Shown one piece after another: positions 38,132 through 47,699 of a DNA stretch of 64,000 nucleotides. Each line of letters opens with the position of its first letter. The first letter of the stretch is position 1. The position numbers were made by a program, and so were the translations under genes. The notes beneath the pieces were generated by a model. The model saw only the letters and a program-made list of their open reading frames with translations, ran no database searches and had not been told where the DNA came from. Origin of the DNA: Pseudohongiella sp. (GTDB taxonomy: Bacteria > Pseudomonadota > Gammaproteobacteria > Pseudomonadales > Pseudohongiellaceae); NCBI GenBank assembly GCA_030651695.1, contig JAUSCD010000008.1, positions 124,001 to 188,000 of the forward strand, in the 5' to 3' direction.

Positions 38132-39562
38132 CTACTGGTTTTCCTCTACCCATCGGCTCTGATAATCATCCTGCCCATGATCCAATGTCGTTGGATTCAG
38201 GTAGTGAGGATCGGTCAGTCCCAGCTTTCGCATTGCGAGACCGGTCAGACAAGCTTTCGCGATCGCGGCACTGTGCAGTGCAGTGGTATAGGTCGGGTCA
38301 AGGGCAGGCGCCACTTCAACCATATCGATACCCACGACATTGGCTTCCGCGCACAGACGACGCATGATGGGGATTGCTTCACGAGGTGTCATACCTCCGG
38401 ACACTGGCGTTCCCGTACCAACGATGTAGCTGGGATCAAGCACGTCAACGTCAAAGGAGATGTAGAGTTTGCGATCTCCTTCTTTGGCTTCTGCCAGTAC
38501 ACGCTCCATCACCCAGTCCCAACCAAAACGCTCAACCTCAGCCATGGAGTGGTAACGAAACCCTTCCTCCTGCAACCATTTGTAAACCTCTTCATTCGGG
38601 CTACCCGATCTCAGACCAACCTGTATGTAGTCTTTGCCTTCGATGTGGCCGTCTTTCAAAAGACGATAAATGGGTGAACCGTGGGTGATGCCATGTACGC
38701 CGCCACGACCGACGTCGTAGTGCGCATCAAAGTGAATGACTGACAGATTGCCTTTGCCGACTACATCGACCAGACCGGCAACGTTCGGGTACTCAAGAGA
38801 ATGGTCACCACCGATGATGAATGGGATGGCGCCGGTTTCTGTGATCTCACGCACGACTGCGCGCACGTGCTGCATACTGCGCTCGGTATTATCATTATCG
38901 ATGGCGATATCGCCGTAATCGACTATGTTCAGTTCGCTGTTGGCATTGACCTGGGTGTACTGGTCGTTACCAGCCATACCGCCCTGCATACGCATCACCA
39001 GCGGGCCGTGGTCAGCATCACGCCACCCGGAACCCATATTCAGTGGAGCGCCCACAATCGCCACATCAACTTTGCCTGCAATCAGATCCTCTACCGTCAG
39101 CGCCAGAGGGGCTCCGGCAAAAGTTGGAACACCACTGGGCAAACGCACCGGGCCGGGCTCCCGGTCGGGGTCAAAGCTGCTTGGCCGGCGTGTCATCCAG
39201 GCATTAAAATCAGGATCTGCTGTGTTTAGGGGAATTGACGCCTGATCACGTCCTTCGACGAATTTCTGTTGATCGGCAACCCAGCGCATCGCCTCCACAT
39301 ATTCAACAACTTCCTGCGGCGTACGCTTGCCTATGGCTTCCAGAAGAAGCTCTGTGGTTCTGGCATAACGCCGTGTGTTGGAGGGTGTACTCAGATACTC
39401 GAGCTGATCGTCGCTAAGCAGCGACAGCCTGTCGTTCAATTCTGCCGGAAACTCGACGCGTTGCGGCGGTCTTTCTTCCTCTTCTTCCTGCGCGGAAAGC
39501 GGCCCGGCGAGACTCAAGGCCAGTATTGCGGGCAGCAGGCCTCTGGTTTTGAACTTAAACAT
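38132..39562 (-). CDS. Exported arginase/agmatinase-family ureohydrolase, complete metal site
   Basis: A 476-residue protein, first in the cluster. Sec signal MFKFKTRGLLPAILALSLAG, an acidic linker (QEEEEERPPQ), a helical N-domain, then the ureohydrolase core with His254 (GGDHS), Asp279/His281/Asp283 (FDAHYD) and Asp371/Asp373 (SFDVDVLDP). All ligands for a binuclear metal centre (Mn in most relatives, Ni in guanidine hydrolases) are present. Very similar to the 35315 copy through GAPLNMGSGWRDADHGPL and LTDPHYLNPTTLDHGQDDYQ. It lies 146 bases downstream of a TonB-dependent receptor on the same strand and may share its transcript. Confidence 0.9.
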   Translation of the reverse strand: MFKFKTRGLLPAILALSLAGPLSAQEEEEERPPQRVEFPAELNDRLSLLSDDQLEYLSTPSNTRRYARTTELLLEAIGKRTPQEVVEYVEAMRWVADQQKFVEGRDQASIPLNTADPDFNAWMTRRPSSFDPDREPGPVRLPSGVPTFAGAPLALTVEDLIAGKVDVAIVGAPLNMGSGWRDADHGPLVMRMQGGMAGNDQYTQVNANSELNIVDYGDIAIDNDNTERSMQHVRAVVREITETGAIPFIIGGDHSLEYPNVAGLVDVVGKGNLSVIHFDAHYDVGRGGVHGITHGSPIYRLLKDGHIEGKDYIQVGLRSGSPNEEVYKWLQEEGFRYHSMAEVERFGWDWVMERVLAEAKEGDRKLYISFDVDVLDPSYIVGTGTPVSGGMTPREAIPIMRRLCAEANVVGIDMVEVAPALDPTYTTALHSAAIAKACLTGLAMRKLGLTDPHYLNPTTLDHGQDDYQSRWVEENQ

Positions 39563-39708
39563 GTGTTCGTCCTATATCAGCTGACTCAAATTCTTGGTGC
39601 GTGTTAATGCATCAGACTAATCAAACTATGACGCGCCGCCTATTCGTCAAACTACTCATAGCAAAAGACGGCGCGCCGGTTTTCAGAGGGTTATGTCAGT
39701 GGGTTTTG

Positions 39709-42700
39709 TCAGAAAGTCATATCCACACCGACATAGTAAGACCGGCCCATCATTGTTACTGGCGTGGAGCTTGACGTGACATAAGGCTGTTCATTCGTCA
39801 CGTTACCGACGCCTCCAAACACGCTCAATGAGTCGCTATAACCATAGCGGGCAGACAGGTTGTGAGAGAAAAAGTCTTTGCTGAAAACCATATCACCATA
39901 GTTCTGTCTCGCAGTCTCAATCTGTCCGGTCATGACTTGCTCACCCTGCCAGCGTGTTCTCCAGTTCAGTGAGAAGTCGTTGTACGCTGCGTTCATCGAG
40001 AACTGGCCACCCCACTCCGGACGATTGAGCTCACCCAGACCTACGTTCACTCTGGGGACCTGGCCCGGGTTGGCCGGTTCGATGACGTCATGCTGTTTCA
40101 ACTTGGTAACGGTGCCGTTCAGCCCCATCCTCACCGGGCCAAGATCAAAGCGATAGCCAGCGGTCATGTCGATACCGCGCGCTTTGACGCTGCTCATGTT
40201 AGCCAATCCCTGCAGCAGGTAGGAAAAACCACCTACTTGCGGGCTTGCCGCGCTATTCTGACGGCGAAGCAAGGCACAGAAAGGATTGTTCAGCGTGGCT
40301 GCGTCGTAACAACCATTCACGATATCCTGAGCAGCGATAGTCTCGATTGAGCCCATTATCTCGATATCCCAGTAATCCACTGTCAGAGAAAGCCCCGGAA
40401 TAAACCGTGGCTGCACTACCACACCAAAGGTCTCCGTGGTGCCGGTTTCCGGCAGCAGATTAAGATTGCCACCGGTCTCACCAGAAAAAGAAGCTGTCAG
40501 TGGATTGATCCACGAGTAATTTCCGGACTCGTCGAATATCGGATTACCACCACCCTGCAGAGGAACGTTGTAAGACTGCAACGAAGCCACACAGTTGGTC
40601 TGACGGATCCCGGGGTTCGGAGCTGCCTTTATATTCTCGACAGAGCACGGATCACGGGGATTGAAAGTGGCACCCTGAATAGGCGCAAACAGCTCATAAA
40701 TATTTGGCACCCGTACCGCTTCATTGATGCTGTAACGGAACCGAATATCGTCCACCGGCATCCAGACCAGACCAGCGCCCCAGGTAGTGCTTTTGCCGAA
40801 GGTTGAGTAGTCGGAGCTGCGCACAGCTGCGTCAAGTGTCAACTCCTCCACCATGAACACACCGTTTAGCAGCGGGATTGATGTCTCGGCATAGAAATCC
40901 AGAACATCGTACTGGCCACTACCATTTTTCAGCAGATTGCTTGGGCTGCTCCCCAGGCTCTTTGCACTGTTGGCGAAGCCACCCGTAGTCACATCGCCAA
41001 CCCAGTCACCCGGTTTGTAGGCAACACCGTATTGTGTGACACCGGCCACCTGGATAATCCCGCGGTCGTATTCGTGCCAGTTTTGCTTTGAAGTCTCTTC
41101 GCGCCATTCAAAACCGGCAGCAAAAGCAATTGAACCTGCCGGTAGTTCGAACCAGGGCGCCGAGGTGCCACTGACAAAACCACCGACCACACTCTGTGAG
41201 ATTTTTTCTTTGACCGGCCGATCGTACGTAAAGAACTCAGATGCTGCGTCCAAACCGCCATGGCCGCCGAAGACATTTGCCGGTACACATTGCCCATCAC
41301 CGGGGCTGAAGGTGAAAAACGGAGTACGCGCTGTCTGCCCCAGATATCGCGGGAAGTTCCATGGCGATGTTGGCGCGTAGGCAGTCGGGTCCAGATCCGA
41401 ACGGCACACAGGCTGACCTGTTGCAGGATTGGTTACAACGTCAAGAGAAGCAAAGAACCTGTCGATAATAACCGTGTCATGTTCGATGGCGGTGCGCCGG
41501 AACTCGCCATAGTTGGCAGAGAGTTCGTAATTGAGTTCCCATCGATCAATTGTCCCGCTCACCCCTCCCACAAAACGATAGGTATCGCGTTTGTTTTCCC
41601 GCATGGCGTTGCCGTAGTCTTCGGAATCACGGCTGGTGTAGATGCCGGGACCATACCAGCCATTGGTGGGCTGCCGGGCATAGGGCTGCAGCGCAGCAGG
41701 GATAAACGGGTTGTCGGGAGCTGAGTAGAGCAAGTCGGTCGAGAACAGAACGCCGCCACCCGAGGTGACTTCATGGCGTACGTACTTGGCTTCGCCAAAG
41801 AATCTCATATTGTCATTGACGTCATATTTTGACGTCAGGTTGATACTGACCTTTGCATCCTCTGGCATCAGATACGAAGGGTTGACCACACCACGAAAAC
41901 TTTGTGTTGCTCCGTACTGGTTATCGCCGTCGATAACAAGTCCGTCCTGATAAGGAATCAGATTCCCCGCGGCGTCGATATACCAGCACCCACCACCACC
42001 AAAGGCCGGAGAATTGAACCCGGTCCAGCTTTGCAGACAGTCTGCAACGCCATTACCGTCAAGGTCAGGTGAGGTAGCCAGGTTGCGCTGAGTGTTAGAG
42101 GTAATTGCGCCATAACCCACCACACCATAAGGAGAGGTAATGTTAAAGACGTAGCCGGGCGCCAAAGTGAGTGGAGTGACCTGATTGGGACGATCCAGCA
42201 AATCCCGCTCCGCCTGTGTCAGATTGGGCGCTGCGCCGAATGCACTCGTGAACTGGGTGTTGAACCCGGTGTTCGTCGGAATTGGCATCCCCCAAGGGAA
42301 TCGACGGGTATTTGTGTAGTTATAGAAGCGCGCCAGGTTGGGCATGGTTGCAGCGTCAATATCGCCCTGCTGAAATCTGCGCATCGGGTTTGCACCAGAA
42401 GTCCAGTTACCACCTTCCGCATGCCGGCCGCGTTGATCAGATTTCAAACCACTAAATGAATCATGTTGCACGGCCACCGTCACGTTGCCACGACCGTCAT
42501 CGAAGTTTCGGCCGAACAGCGCTTCCAACCCGTAGTTTTCACCGTCGCCTTCTCCGGATATGCCGCCTCTGGCCGAGAACTGCACTCCTTCAAAATCCTC
42601 CTTGAGCACAAAGTTCACAACTCCGGTAACCGCGTCTGCACCATACACTGCCGATGCGCCACCGGTCAGCACTTCAACGCGCTCAATCAAGCCAGAAGGA

Positions 42701-43143
42701 ATAGTGGTAACGTCTACAGAAGAAGTACCTTCGATTCCGGACACGTGACGGCGACCATTAACCAGTGTCAGCGTGCGGTTGGAGCCAAGACTGCGCAGAT
42801 TGAGCGCACTGCCGCCGACGTTGCCCGAGCGACCGGTGTTACCGGTAGAGGAGTTATTCGAACTGATGGAGGACGCCATCAGCGCGGGATTTTCCGTCAG
42901 CAGATCCGCAAGATCGGTAACCGCCGAATTCCCGATGGTCTCCGCGTCGATAGTCTGGACAGGTTGCGCCGATGTCATATTCGGATCACGCTGCAGGCGA
43001 CTGCCGGTAACCACAACTTCTTCCAGTGTTGGTTCACCCAAGGCCTGACCATACACAGTGGGCACGGCCGAGGCGGATGCCAGAAGCGCAACAGCAAAAC
43101 TTAATCGTCGACGTCGAAATGAACTCAGTGACTTGGTATTCAT
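39709..43143 (-). CDS. TonB-dependent receptor, paralog 2
   Basis: About 1144 residues from ATG 43143. N-terminus MNTKSLSSFRRRRLSFAVAL with an Arg-rich start to its signal peptide, TonB-box-like LEEVVVTGSRLQRD, plug motifs (NLRSLGSNRTLTLVNGRRHV, EVLTGGASAVYGADAVTGVV) and a barrel ending with Phe (SYYVGVDMTF). Codons upstream of 43143 do not encode a signal. It is a close paralog of the 43733-47152 gene, sharing an almost identical first 14 codons and upstream leader. It lies just upstream of the exported arginase cluster, so the ligand may be a guanidino compound or peptide (inference). Confidence 0.93.
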   Translation of the reverse strand: MNTKSLSSFRRRRLSFAVALLASASAVPTVYGQALGEPTLEEVVVTGSRLQRDPNMTSAQPVQTIDAETIGNSAVTDLADLLTENPALMASSISSNNSSTGNTGRSGNVGGSALNLRSLGSNRTLTLVNGRRHVSGIEGTSSVDVTTIPSGLIERVEVLTGGASAVYGADAVTGVVNFVLKEDFEGVQFSARGGISGEGDGENYGLEALFGRNFDDGRGNVTVAVQHDSFSGLKSDQRGRHAEGGNWTSGANPMRRFQQGDIDAATMPNLARFYNYTNTRRFPWGMPIPTNTGFNTQFTSAFGAAPNLTQAERDLLDRPNQVTPLTLAPGYVFNITSPYGVVGYGAITSNTQRNLATSPDLDGNGVADCLQSWTGFNSPAFGGGGCWYIDAAGNLIPYQDGLVIDGDNQYGATQSFRGVVNPSYLMPEDAKVSINLTSKYDVNDNMRFFGEAKYVRHEVTSGGGVLFSTDLLYSAPDNPFIPAALQPYARQPTNGWYGPGIYTSRDSEDYGNAMRENKRDTYRFVGGVSGTIDRWELNYELSANYGEFRRTAIEHDTVIIDRFFASLDVVTNPATGQPVCRSDLDPTAYAPTSPWNFPRYLGQTARTPFFTFSPGDGQCVPANVFGGHGGLDAASEFFTYDRPVKEKISQSVVGGFVSGTSAPWFELPAGSIAFAAGFEWREETSKQNWHEYDRGIIQVAGVTQYGVAYKPGDWVGDVTTGGFANSAKSLGSSPSNLLKNGSGQYDVLDFYAETSIPLLNGVFMVEELTLDAAVRSSDYSTFGKSTTWGAGLVWMPVDDIRFRYSINEAVRVPNIYELFAPIQGATFNPRDPCSVENIKAAPNPGIRQTNCVASLQSYNVPLQGGGNPIFDESGNYSWINPLTASFSGETGGNLNLLPETGTTETFGVVVQPRFIPGLSLTVDYWDIEIMGSIETIAAQDIVNGCYDAATLNNPFCALLRRQNSAASPQVGGFSYLLQGLANMSSVKARGIDMTAGYRFDLGPVRMGLNGTVTKLKQHDVIEPANPGQVPRVNVGLGELNRPEWGGQFSMNAAYNDFSLNWRTRWQGEQVMTGQIETARQNYGDMVFSKDFFSHNLSARYGYSDSLSVFGGVGNVTNEQPYVTSSSTPVTMMGRSYYVGVDMTF

Positions 43144-43732
43144 CAGAAATATTACCCCCGGTACGTGTCTGGTTGACCAGCCTGTTACGGCTCCCGCTAT
43201 TAATTTTCTTTGCAGACTTTTTAAAGTCATCGTGTTTGGTGTTTTTTTTGAAGGCACTAAATATATTTCTATGCACAAACAAAGCACCGCAATAGTCAGG
43301 AGCAACATCTGTGCCATATTGCGTAAATAATATTTATCAAGAACTTATACAAATGAAGGGAATTTTATTACTAAAATGGTGTCACTTTGCAGCGCAGGAA
43401 AGCACTAAAAGGCACTTAATAGGAGCACACGAGGAAGATATTTACTGTTATATAATAATATCTTACGAACTTTTATTTACCTTTTGTTTTAAAACAATCC
43501 GGCACAAATAGCATTAATCTACGCACCATAATAAATTATAGAAATACGCCGCATCACGTAGCACAAAAGGAACAGTACGCACACATAAGAAGGCCGGAAC
43601 GTATTGCGGTACGCACAATAACTCAGATGGAGAATTAATCAGGGCGAAAAAAAACCACCAGCGTTACGCAGACACGTAATGCTGGTGGATATTTTTATTT
43701 ATCTTACTTTTTGAAGCGCGTTCAGCCCGCCA
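43144..43732. other. 589-base AT-rich region: leader of receptor paralog 2 and end of paralog 1
   Basis: No credible gene. Positions about 43144-43430 are the leader of the 39709-43143 receptor and align with the leader of the other receptor (see 47153). Shared blocks include TTACCCCCGGTAC, ATGCACAAACAAA, AATATTTATCA and TGTCACTT. Positions 43430-43640 are AT-rich with TACGCACAATA at 43610-43620. The rest holds the terminator of the upstream receptor. Confidence 0.6.
43647..43688 (-). terminator. Terminator of receptor paralog 1
   Basis: CCACCAGCGTTACG (43655-43668) pairs with CGTAATGCTGGTGG (43675-43688) with one wobble position around a six-base loop. On the minus strand the stem is followed by eight T residues (plus-strand A-run 43647-43654), 45 bases after the receptor stop. 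Confidence 0.9.
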
Positions 43733-46700
43733 CTACAGCGTCACATTGATACCTACAAAGTATGCCCGTCCAACAGGGCTCACCGGGTACGCACGCTCAG
43801 TGATGTAGGGTTTCTCATCAGTGATGTTGCTGATACCACCATAGAAACGCACTGTGTCACTGAAATCATAGTTACCTGACAGATTGTGTGTGTAGAAGTC
43901 TTTGGTGAAGATATCCGGACCAAAGTTCTGCACTGCGGTTTCTATTGCGCCACTCAGAACCATTTTACTCAGGTACTGTGAACGCAGACTGACGCTGAGC
44001 GGACCTTTTGCCACGTTGAGGGACATCTGGCCCGACCATTCCGGACGGCGCATTTCAAGCAGATCGTCGTCGATTACCGCTTCTTCGCCGGGACTGGCTG
44101 GTTCGACAAAGTTCAGTTTGAGTTGCTTGGTGACCGAACCACCTGCGCTCATACGGTAGCCGGCAACTTCAAAACGATAGTTCAGGTTGAGATCCACACC
44201 TTCAGCAACCGCCTCTCCGAAGTTAAGCTGTGTCTGGCGCAGGAAAGTGAAACCACCTGACTGCGCTGAAGTCGGCACGCGGTTACGGTCAAGCAGTGCA
44301 CAGAAGTCGTTCTGGATCGTAGGAGCGTCATAACAGCTGTCCACGATATTCTGTGATGAGATTTCGGAGATAGCATCCTCGATGTCGATTGCCCAGTAGT
44401 CCATGCTGATCATGAAACCCTGCAGAAAGCTTGGCTCGTAAACAAAACCGACAGTCTCAGTGATGGCCGTTTCCTGGCGCAGATTGGGGTTACCGCCCAC
44501 TACACCGGGGAAGCCTGCTGACAGCGGGTCAACGAACTTGTAGTTGCCGTTGGCATCGAATATGGTGCTTTGCAACACACCTTTGGCGGTCAGGTCTGCT
44601 ACGCAGTTTGCCTGTCGCAGCGCCGGATTCGGCGCGCTGCTCAGTTGCGATACGTCACAGGGGTCAGCCGGGCGGAAGTTCTGACCTTGCTCGGGAGAGT
44701 ACAGCTCGAACAGGTTAGGTACACGTACCGCCTGACTGTAATTTGCGCGGATACGGAAGTCTTCGATTGGGGCCCATACACCACCAAACTTGTAGGTATC
44801 GCTCGATCCGAAAGTTGAGTAGTCAGCCCGACGGAATGCGGCATCAACTACCAATGATTCAGCAAGGAACACACCAGAGAGCAGTGGCAATTCTATTTCA
44901 GCAAACACATCCCACACATCATACTTCGAACTTGTATCCAGCAACCGGTTACCCGGTGAGCCACCAAGGCTCTTGGCGTTGCTGACATTACCTACCCAAT
45001 CGCCGGCACTGAATGATCGGCCCTGAGGTGTTACACCACTGACCAGAGCGATACCTTTATCAAAGTTGTCAAAAGACTGTGAGCTTTTCTCTTCGCGCCA
45101 TTCAGCACCGGCCGCAAATGAAATCGGGCCGGCAGGAAGCGTGAACCACTCGCTGCTGTTGCCAGTGACAAAACCGCTGAGTACGGACTGTTCGATAGTT
45201 TCTTCAACTGTGCGGGTGTATGAAAAGAAATCAATGGCTTCCTGGCTGATGGAGTTTTTACCACCCCAGATATTTGCTGGCTGACACTGACCATCGCCGG
45301 GCGCGAAAGTGAAAAATGGCGAGTAGGCGCGACCACCTAAATAGGCCGGGAAATTAAACGGCGTAGTGTACGGATAGGCAGTCGGGTTGAGATCCGACCG
45401 ACATACCGGCTGGCCAGTTGCCGGATCAGTTACTACATCGATCGCTGCGAAGAACCGGTCGGTGATGGGCACGTTCGGCGCTTCCAGCTTACGATCGAAA
45501 CGGCCATAGTTGGCTGACACTTCATAGTCCAGTCCCAAGGTATCCAATGTCCCGCGCAGACCAGTTACCAGACGGTAAGTGTGGCGCTCGTTGCGCGACT
45601 CATTATTACCCCAGTCATCAGAGTCACGTGAGATATACAGACCACCCGGACCCACAAAACTCACACCTGGGTTGGTTGCAAAACCGGCCAGCTGCGCCGG
45701 CAGGAAGGGGTTATCGGGTGCACCATAAAGCAAATCGGTAGCCTGGTTACCGCCACCACCAAAGGTCACTTCATGGTAGACGTACTTGGATTCAGCGAAC
45801 AGCTCCATATTGGGAGCCAACTCATAGTGGCCGTTCAGGTTGACTGCAAACTTGCTGTCTTCAGGGATCACAAACGGGCGATTGGGCGCAATGTAAGTCT
45901 GCGCGGCACCAAACTGGTTGAAGTTACCCGCTACCAGACCGTCGTTATGTGTAGTCAGATTGCCGTTTTCATCAACGACCCAGCATCCTCCGGCGGCACC
46001 AAATGAGGCGGCTCCATTAAGGCTGGAGTTATAGCCGGTGAAACTGTCAAGACAGTCTGACACACCGTTGCCATTAAGATCCGGCTCTGACCCGAGCGGC
46101 ACGCGAGTACCAAAGTCACCTAACGCGATCACACCATAAGGTGAGGTAATATTAAATGTGCGACCCGGCAGCAATGCGCGCGGGGGCAAGCCATTGATGC
46201 GACCAAGTAGCGCCGTTTCTGCCGCGGTCAGCGTCGGCGCCGAACCAAAAGCGCGCGAGTAGTTGGTAGCAAATGCTGTCGGCGTTGGAATTCTCAGACC
46301 AAAGGGATACTGTTTGGTGTTCTGGAAGTTGTAGAAAGCCGCCAGGTTAGGCATTGTGGTTGGATTGATATCACCCTTCTGAAAACGCAAGAGCGGATTT
46401 ACATCACTGGTGTATCGACCGGCGTTCGCCAGGAAGTCACGATCGCCGGCACGCAGGCCTTCAGTGTAGTCGTGTTGCAGCGACAGATTGATGTTACCCC
46501 GACCATCATCGAGGTTACGACCCATCAGAGCACGGACGCTGGTAGTACCTGCATCGCCTTCGCCGGAAATTCCTGTGCGAAAATCGATATCAACACCTTC
46601 AAAATCGTTTTTCAGAACAAAGTTCACTACGCCGGTCACCGCGTCAGCACCATATACTGCGGAAGCGCCACCGGTCAGTACTTCAACACGTTCGATCAGT

Positions 46701-47152
46701 GCAGAAGGAATGGTGGAAACGTCAACAGACGATGTGCCTTCAATACCGGATACGTGACGACGTCCGTTCACCAGTGTCAGTGTGCGTTGTGAACCCAGCG
46801 CACGCAGGTTAAGGGCACTACCGCCCACGTTACCTGCGCGGCCGTTGTTTTGCGCCGCTCCGCCGATCGAGTCGGTACTGGTGACTGACGACAATAATGC
46901 AGGGTTCTCGTTAAGAATCTCGCCAATATCGATAGATGCCGAACTTGTCAGATCGTCAGCGCTGATGACAGACAGCGGCTGGGGTGAAGTAGCGTTGTCG
47001 GCACGTTGCATGCGGCTGCCTGTTACAACCAGTTCTTCGATTGCTGGTGCGTCCTGGGCATGTAGCACAGGCATAGCAGAAACTCCTGCCAGAACAGCGA
47101 TCGCATAATGCAGACGTCGGCGTCGAAATGAACTCAGTGACTTGGTATTCAT
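43733..47152 (-). CDS. TonB-dependent receptor, paralog 1
   Basis: A 1139-residue receptor starting MNTKSLSSFRRRRLHYAIAV with a signal peptide to VLHAQ, TonB-box-like IEELVVTGSRMQRA, plug (NLRALGSQRTLTLVNGRRHV, EVLTGGASAVYGADAVTGVV) and a 22-strand-type barrel. It has its own leader and a strong terminator. The last residue is Leu (FVGINVTL), not the usual Phe/Trp of barrel proteins. It is a tandem paralog of the 39709-43143 gene; together they flank the exported arginase and urea gene island. Confidence 0.93.
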   Translation of the reverse strand: MNTKSLSSFRRRRLHYAIAVLAGVSAMPVLHAQDAPAIEELVVTGSRMQRADNATSPQPLSVISADDLTSSASIDIGEILNENPALLSSVTSTDSIGGAAQNNGRAGNVGGSALNLRALGSQRTLTLVNGRRHVSGIEGTSSVDVSTIPSALIERVEVLTGGASAVYGADAVTGVVNFVLKNDFEGVDIDFRTGISGEGDAGTTSVRALMGRNLDDGRGNINLSLQHDYTEGLRAGDRDFLANAGRYTSDVNPLLRFQKGDINPTTMPNLAAFYNFQNTKQYPFGLRIPTPTAFATNYSRAFGSAPTLTAAETALLGRINGLPPRALLPGRTFNITSPYGVIALGDFGTRVPLGSEPDLNGNGVSDCLDSFTGYNSSLNGAASFGAAGGCWVVDENGNLTTHNDGLVAGNFNQFGAAQTYIAPNRPFVIPEDSKFAVNLNGHYELAPNMELFAESKYVYHEVTFGGGGNQATDLLYGAPDNPFLPAQLAGFATNPGVSFVGPGGLYISRDSDDWGNNESRNERHTYRLVTGLRGTLDTLGLDYEVSANYGRFDRKLEAPNVPITDRFFAAIDVVTDPATGQPVCRSDLNPTAYPYTTPFNFPAYLGGRAYSPFFTFAPGDGQCQPANIWGGKNSISQEAIDFFSYTRTVEETIEQSVLSGFVTGNSSEWFTLPAGPISFAAGAEWREEKSSQSFDNFDKGIALVSGVTPQGRSFSAGDWVGNVSNAKSLGGSPGNRLLDTSSKYDVWDVFAEIELPLLSGVFLAESLVVDAAFRRADYSTFGSSDTYKFGGVWAPIEDFRIRANYSQAVRVPNLFELYSPEQGQNFRPADPCDVSQLSSAPNPALRQANCVADLTAKGVLQSTIFDANGNYKFVDPLSAGFPGVVGGNPNLRQETAITETVGFVYEPSFLQGFMISMDYWAIDIEDAISEISSQNIVDSCYDAPTIQNDFCALLDRNRVPTSAQSGGFTFLRQTQLNFGEAVAEGVDLNLNYRFEVAGYRMSAGGSVTKQLKLNFVEPASPGEEAVIDDDLLEMRRPEWSGQMSLNVAKGPLSVSLRSQYLSKMVLSGAIETAVQNFGPDIFTKDFYTHNLSGNYDFSDTVRFYGGISNITDEKPYITERAYPVSPVGRAYFVGINVTL

Positions 47153-47699
47153 CAGTAGTCTTACCCCCGGTACTTCACCCGTTGTTAGTTGGCGTTCCGA
47201 AATGAGTGCACCGCGAACACCCGATGCACAAACAAAACGCAGTCGAGGTGCCTGAGCAAGTTGTGTGCCACGTCAGGCGTTACAATATTTATCAGAAGCT
47301 TAGAGCGAATGAGGGATTTTTTTTAGAAAAATGCTGTCACTTAATAGTGCACAACAAAATCAAAAGGCACACATAAGAAGCACAATTAACCACGCTTTTT
47401 GCCTTATTTTATAGCAACTTACAAACTATAAAAAACCAATTATTTAAAAACAAAAATTACATAAATAGTGATAAGTTACGCTTCATGAAAAAATATAAAT
47501 ATACGCCGGCTTACTTAGCGCATTGACATGACTACGCGTATTGACACAGTCAGGATATGAACTGCGTAAGATGACTCAGGCACTACGCAAAACATGAGTC
47601 AGATGACTTATATTGCATGACTACCGATTCGCTCTTGAGAAATCAGATGCCTGTCTGTAGGCTAGATCCAAAATATCAAGGGAGGCTGGTTGCACCAAT
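47153..47699. other. 547-base divergent AT-rich region with possible operators
   Basis: No gene found. Positions 47153-47390 are the receptor leader, homologous to that at 43144-43430. Further right is an AT-rich block, two TTGACA hexamers (47523-47528 and 47541-47546), an inverted repeat TGACTCA/TGAGTCA (47572-47578 and 47595-47601) and TACGCAAAA at 47584-47592 between the arms. TACGCAAAA also lies in the inverted repeat before urtA. GGGAGG lies about 14 bases before the plus-strand ATG at 47700. Confidence 0.5.

Noticed and set aside
39563-39708. Terminator between receptor paralog 2 and the arginase cluster
   Set aside because: The GC-rich CGGCGCGCCG element is self-complementary without room for a proper loop and the T-run is short. 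Read-through into the arginase genes remains possible.
43430-43640. AT-rich stretch between the receptors as a mobile-element scar or foreign gene
   Set aside because: No terminal repeats, target duplications or transposase remnants were seen; AT-rich promoter DNA explains it.
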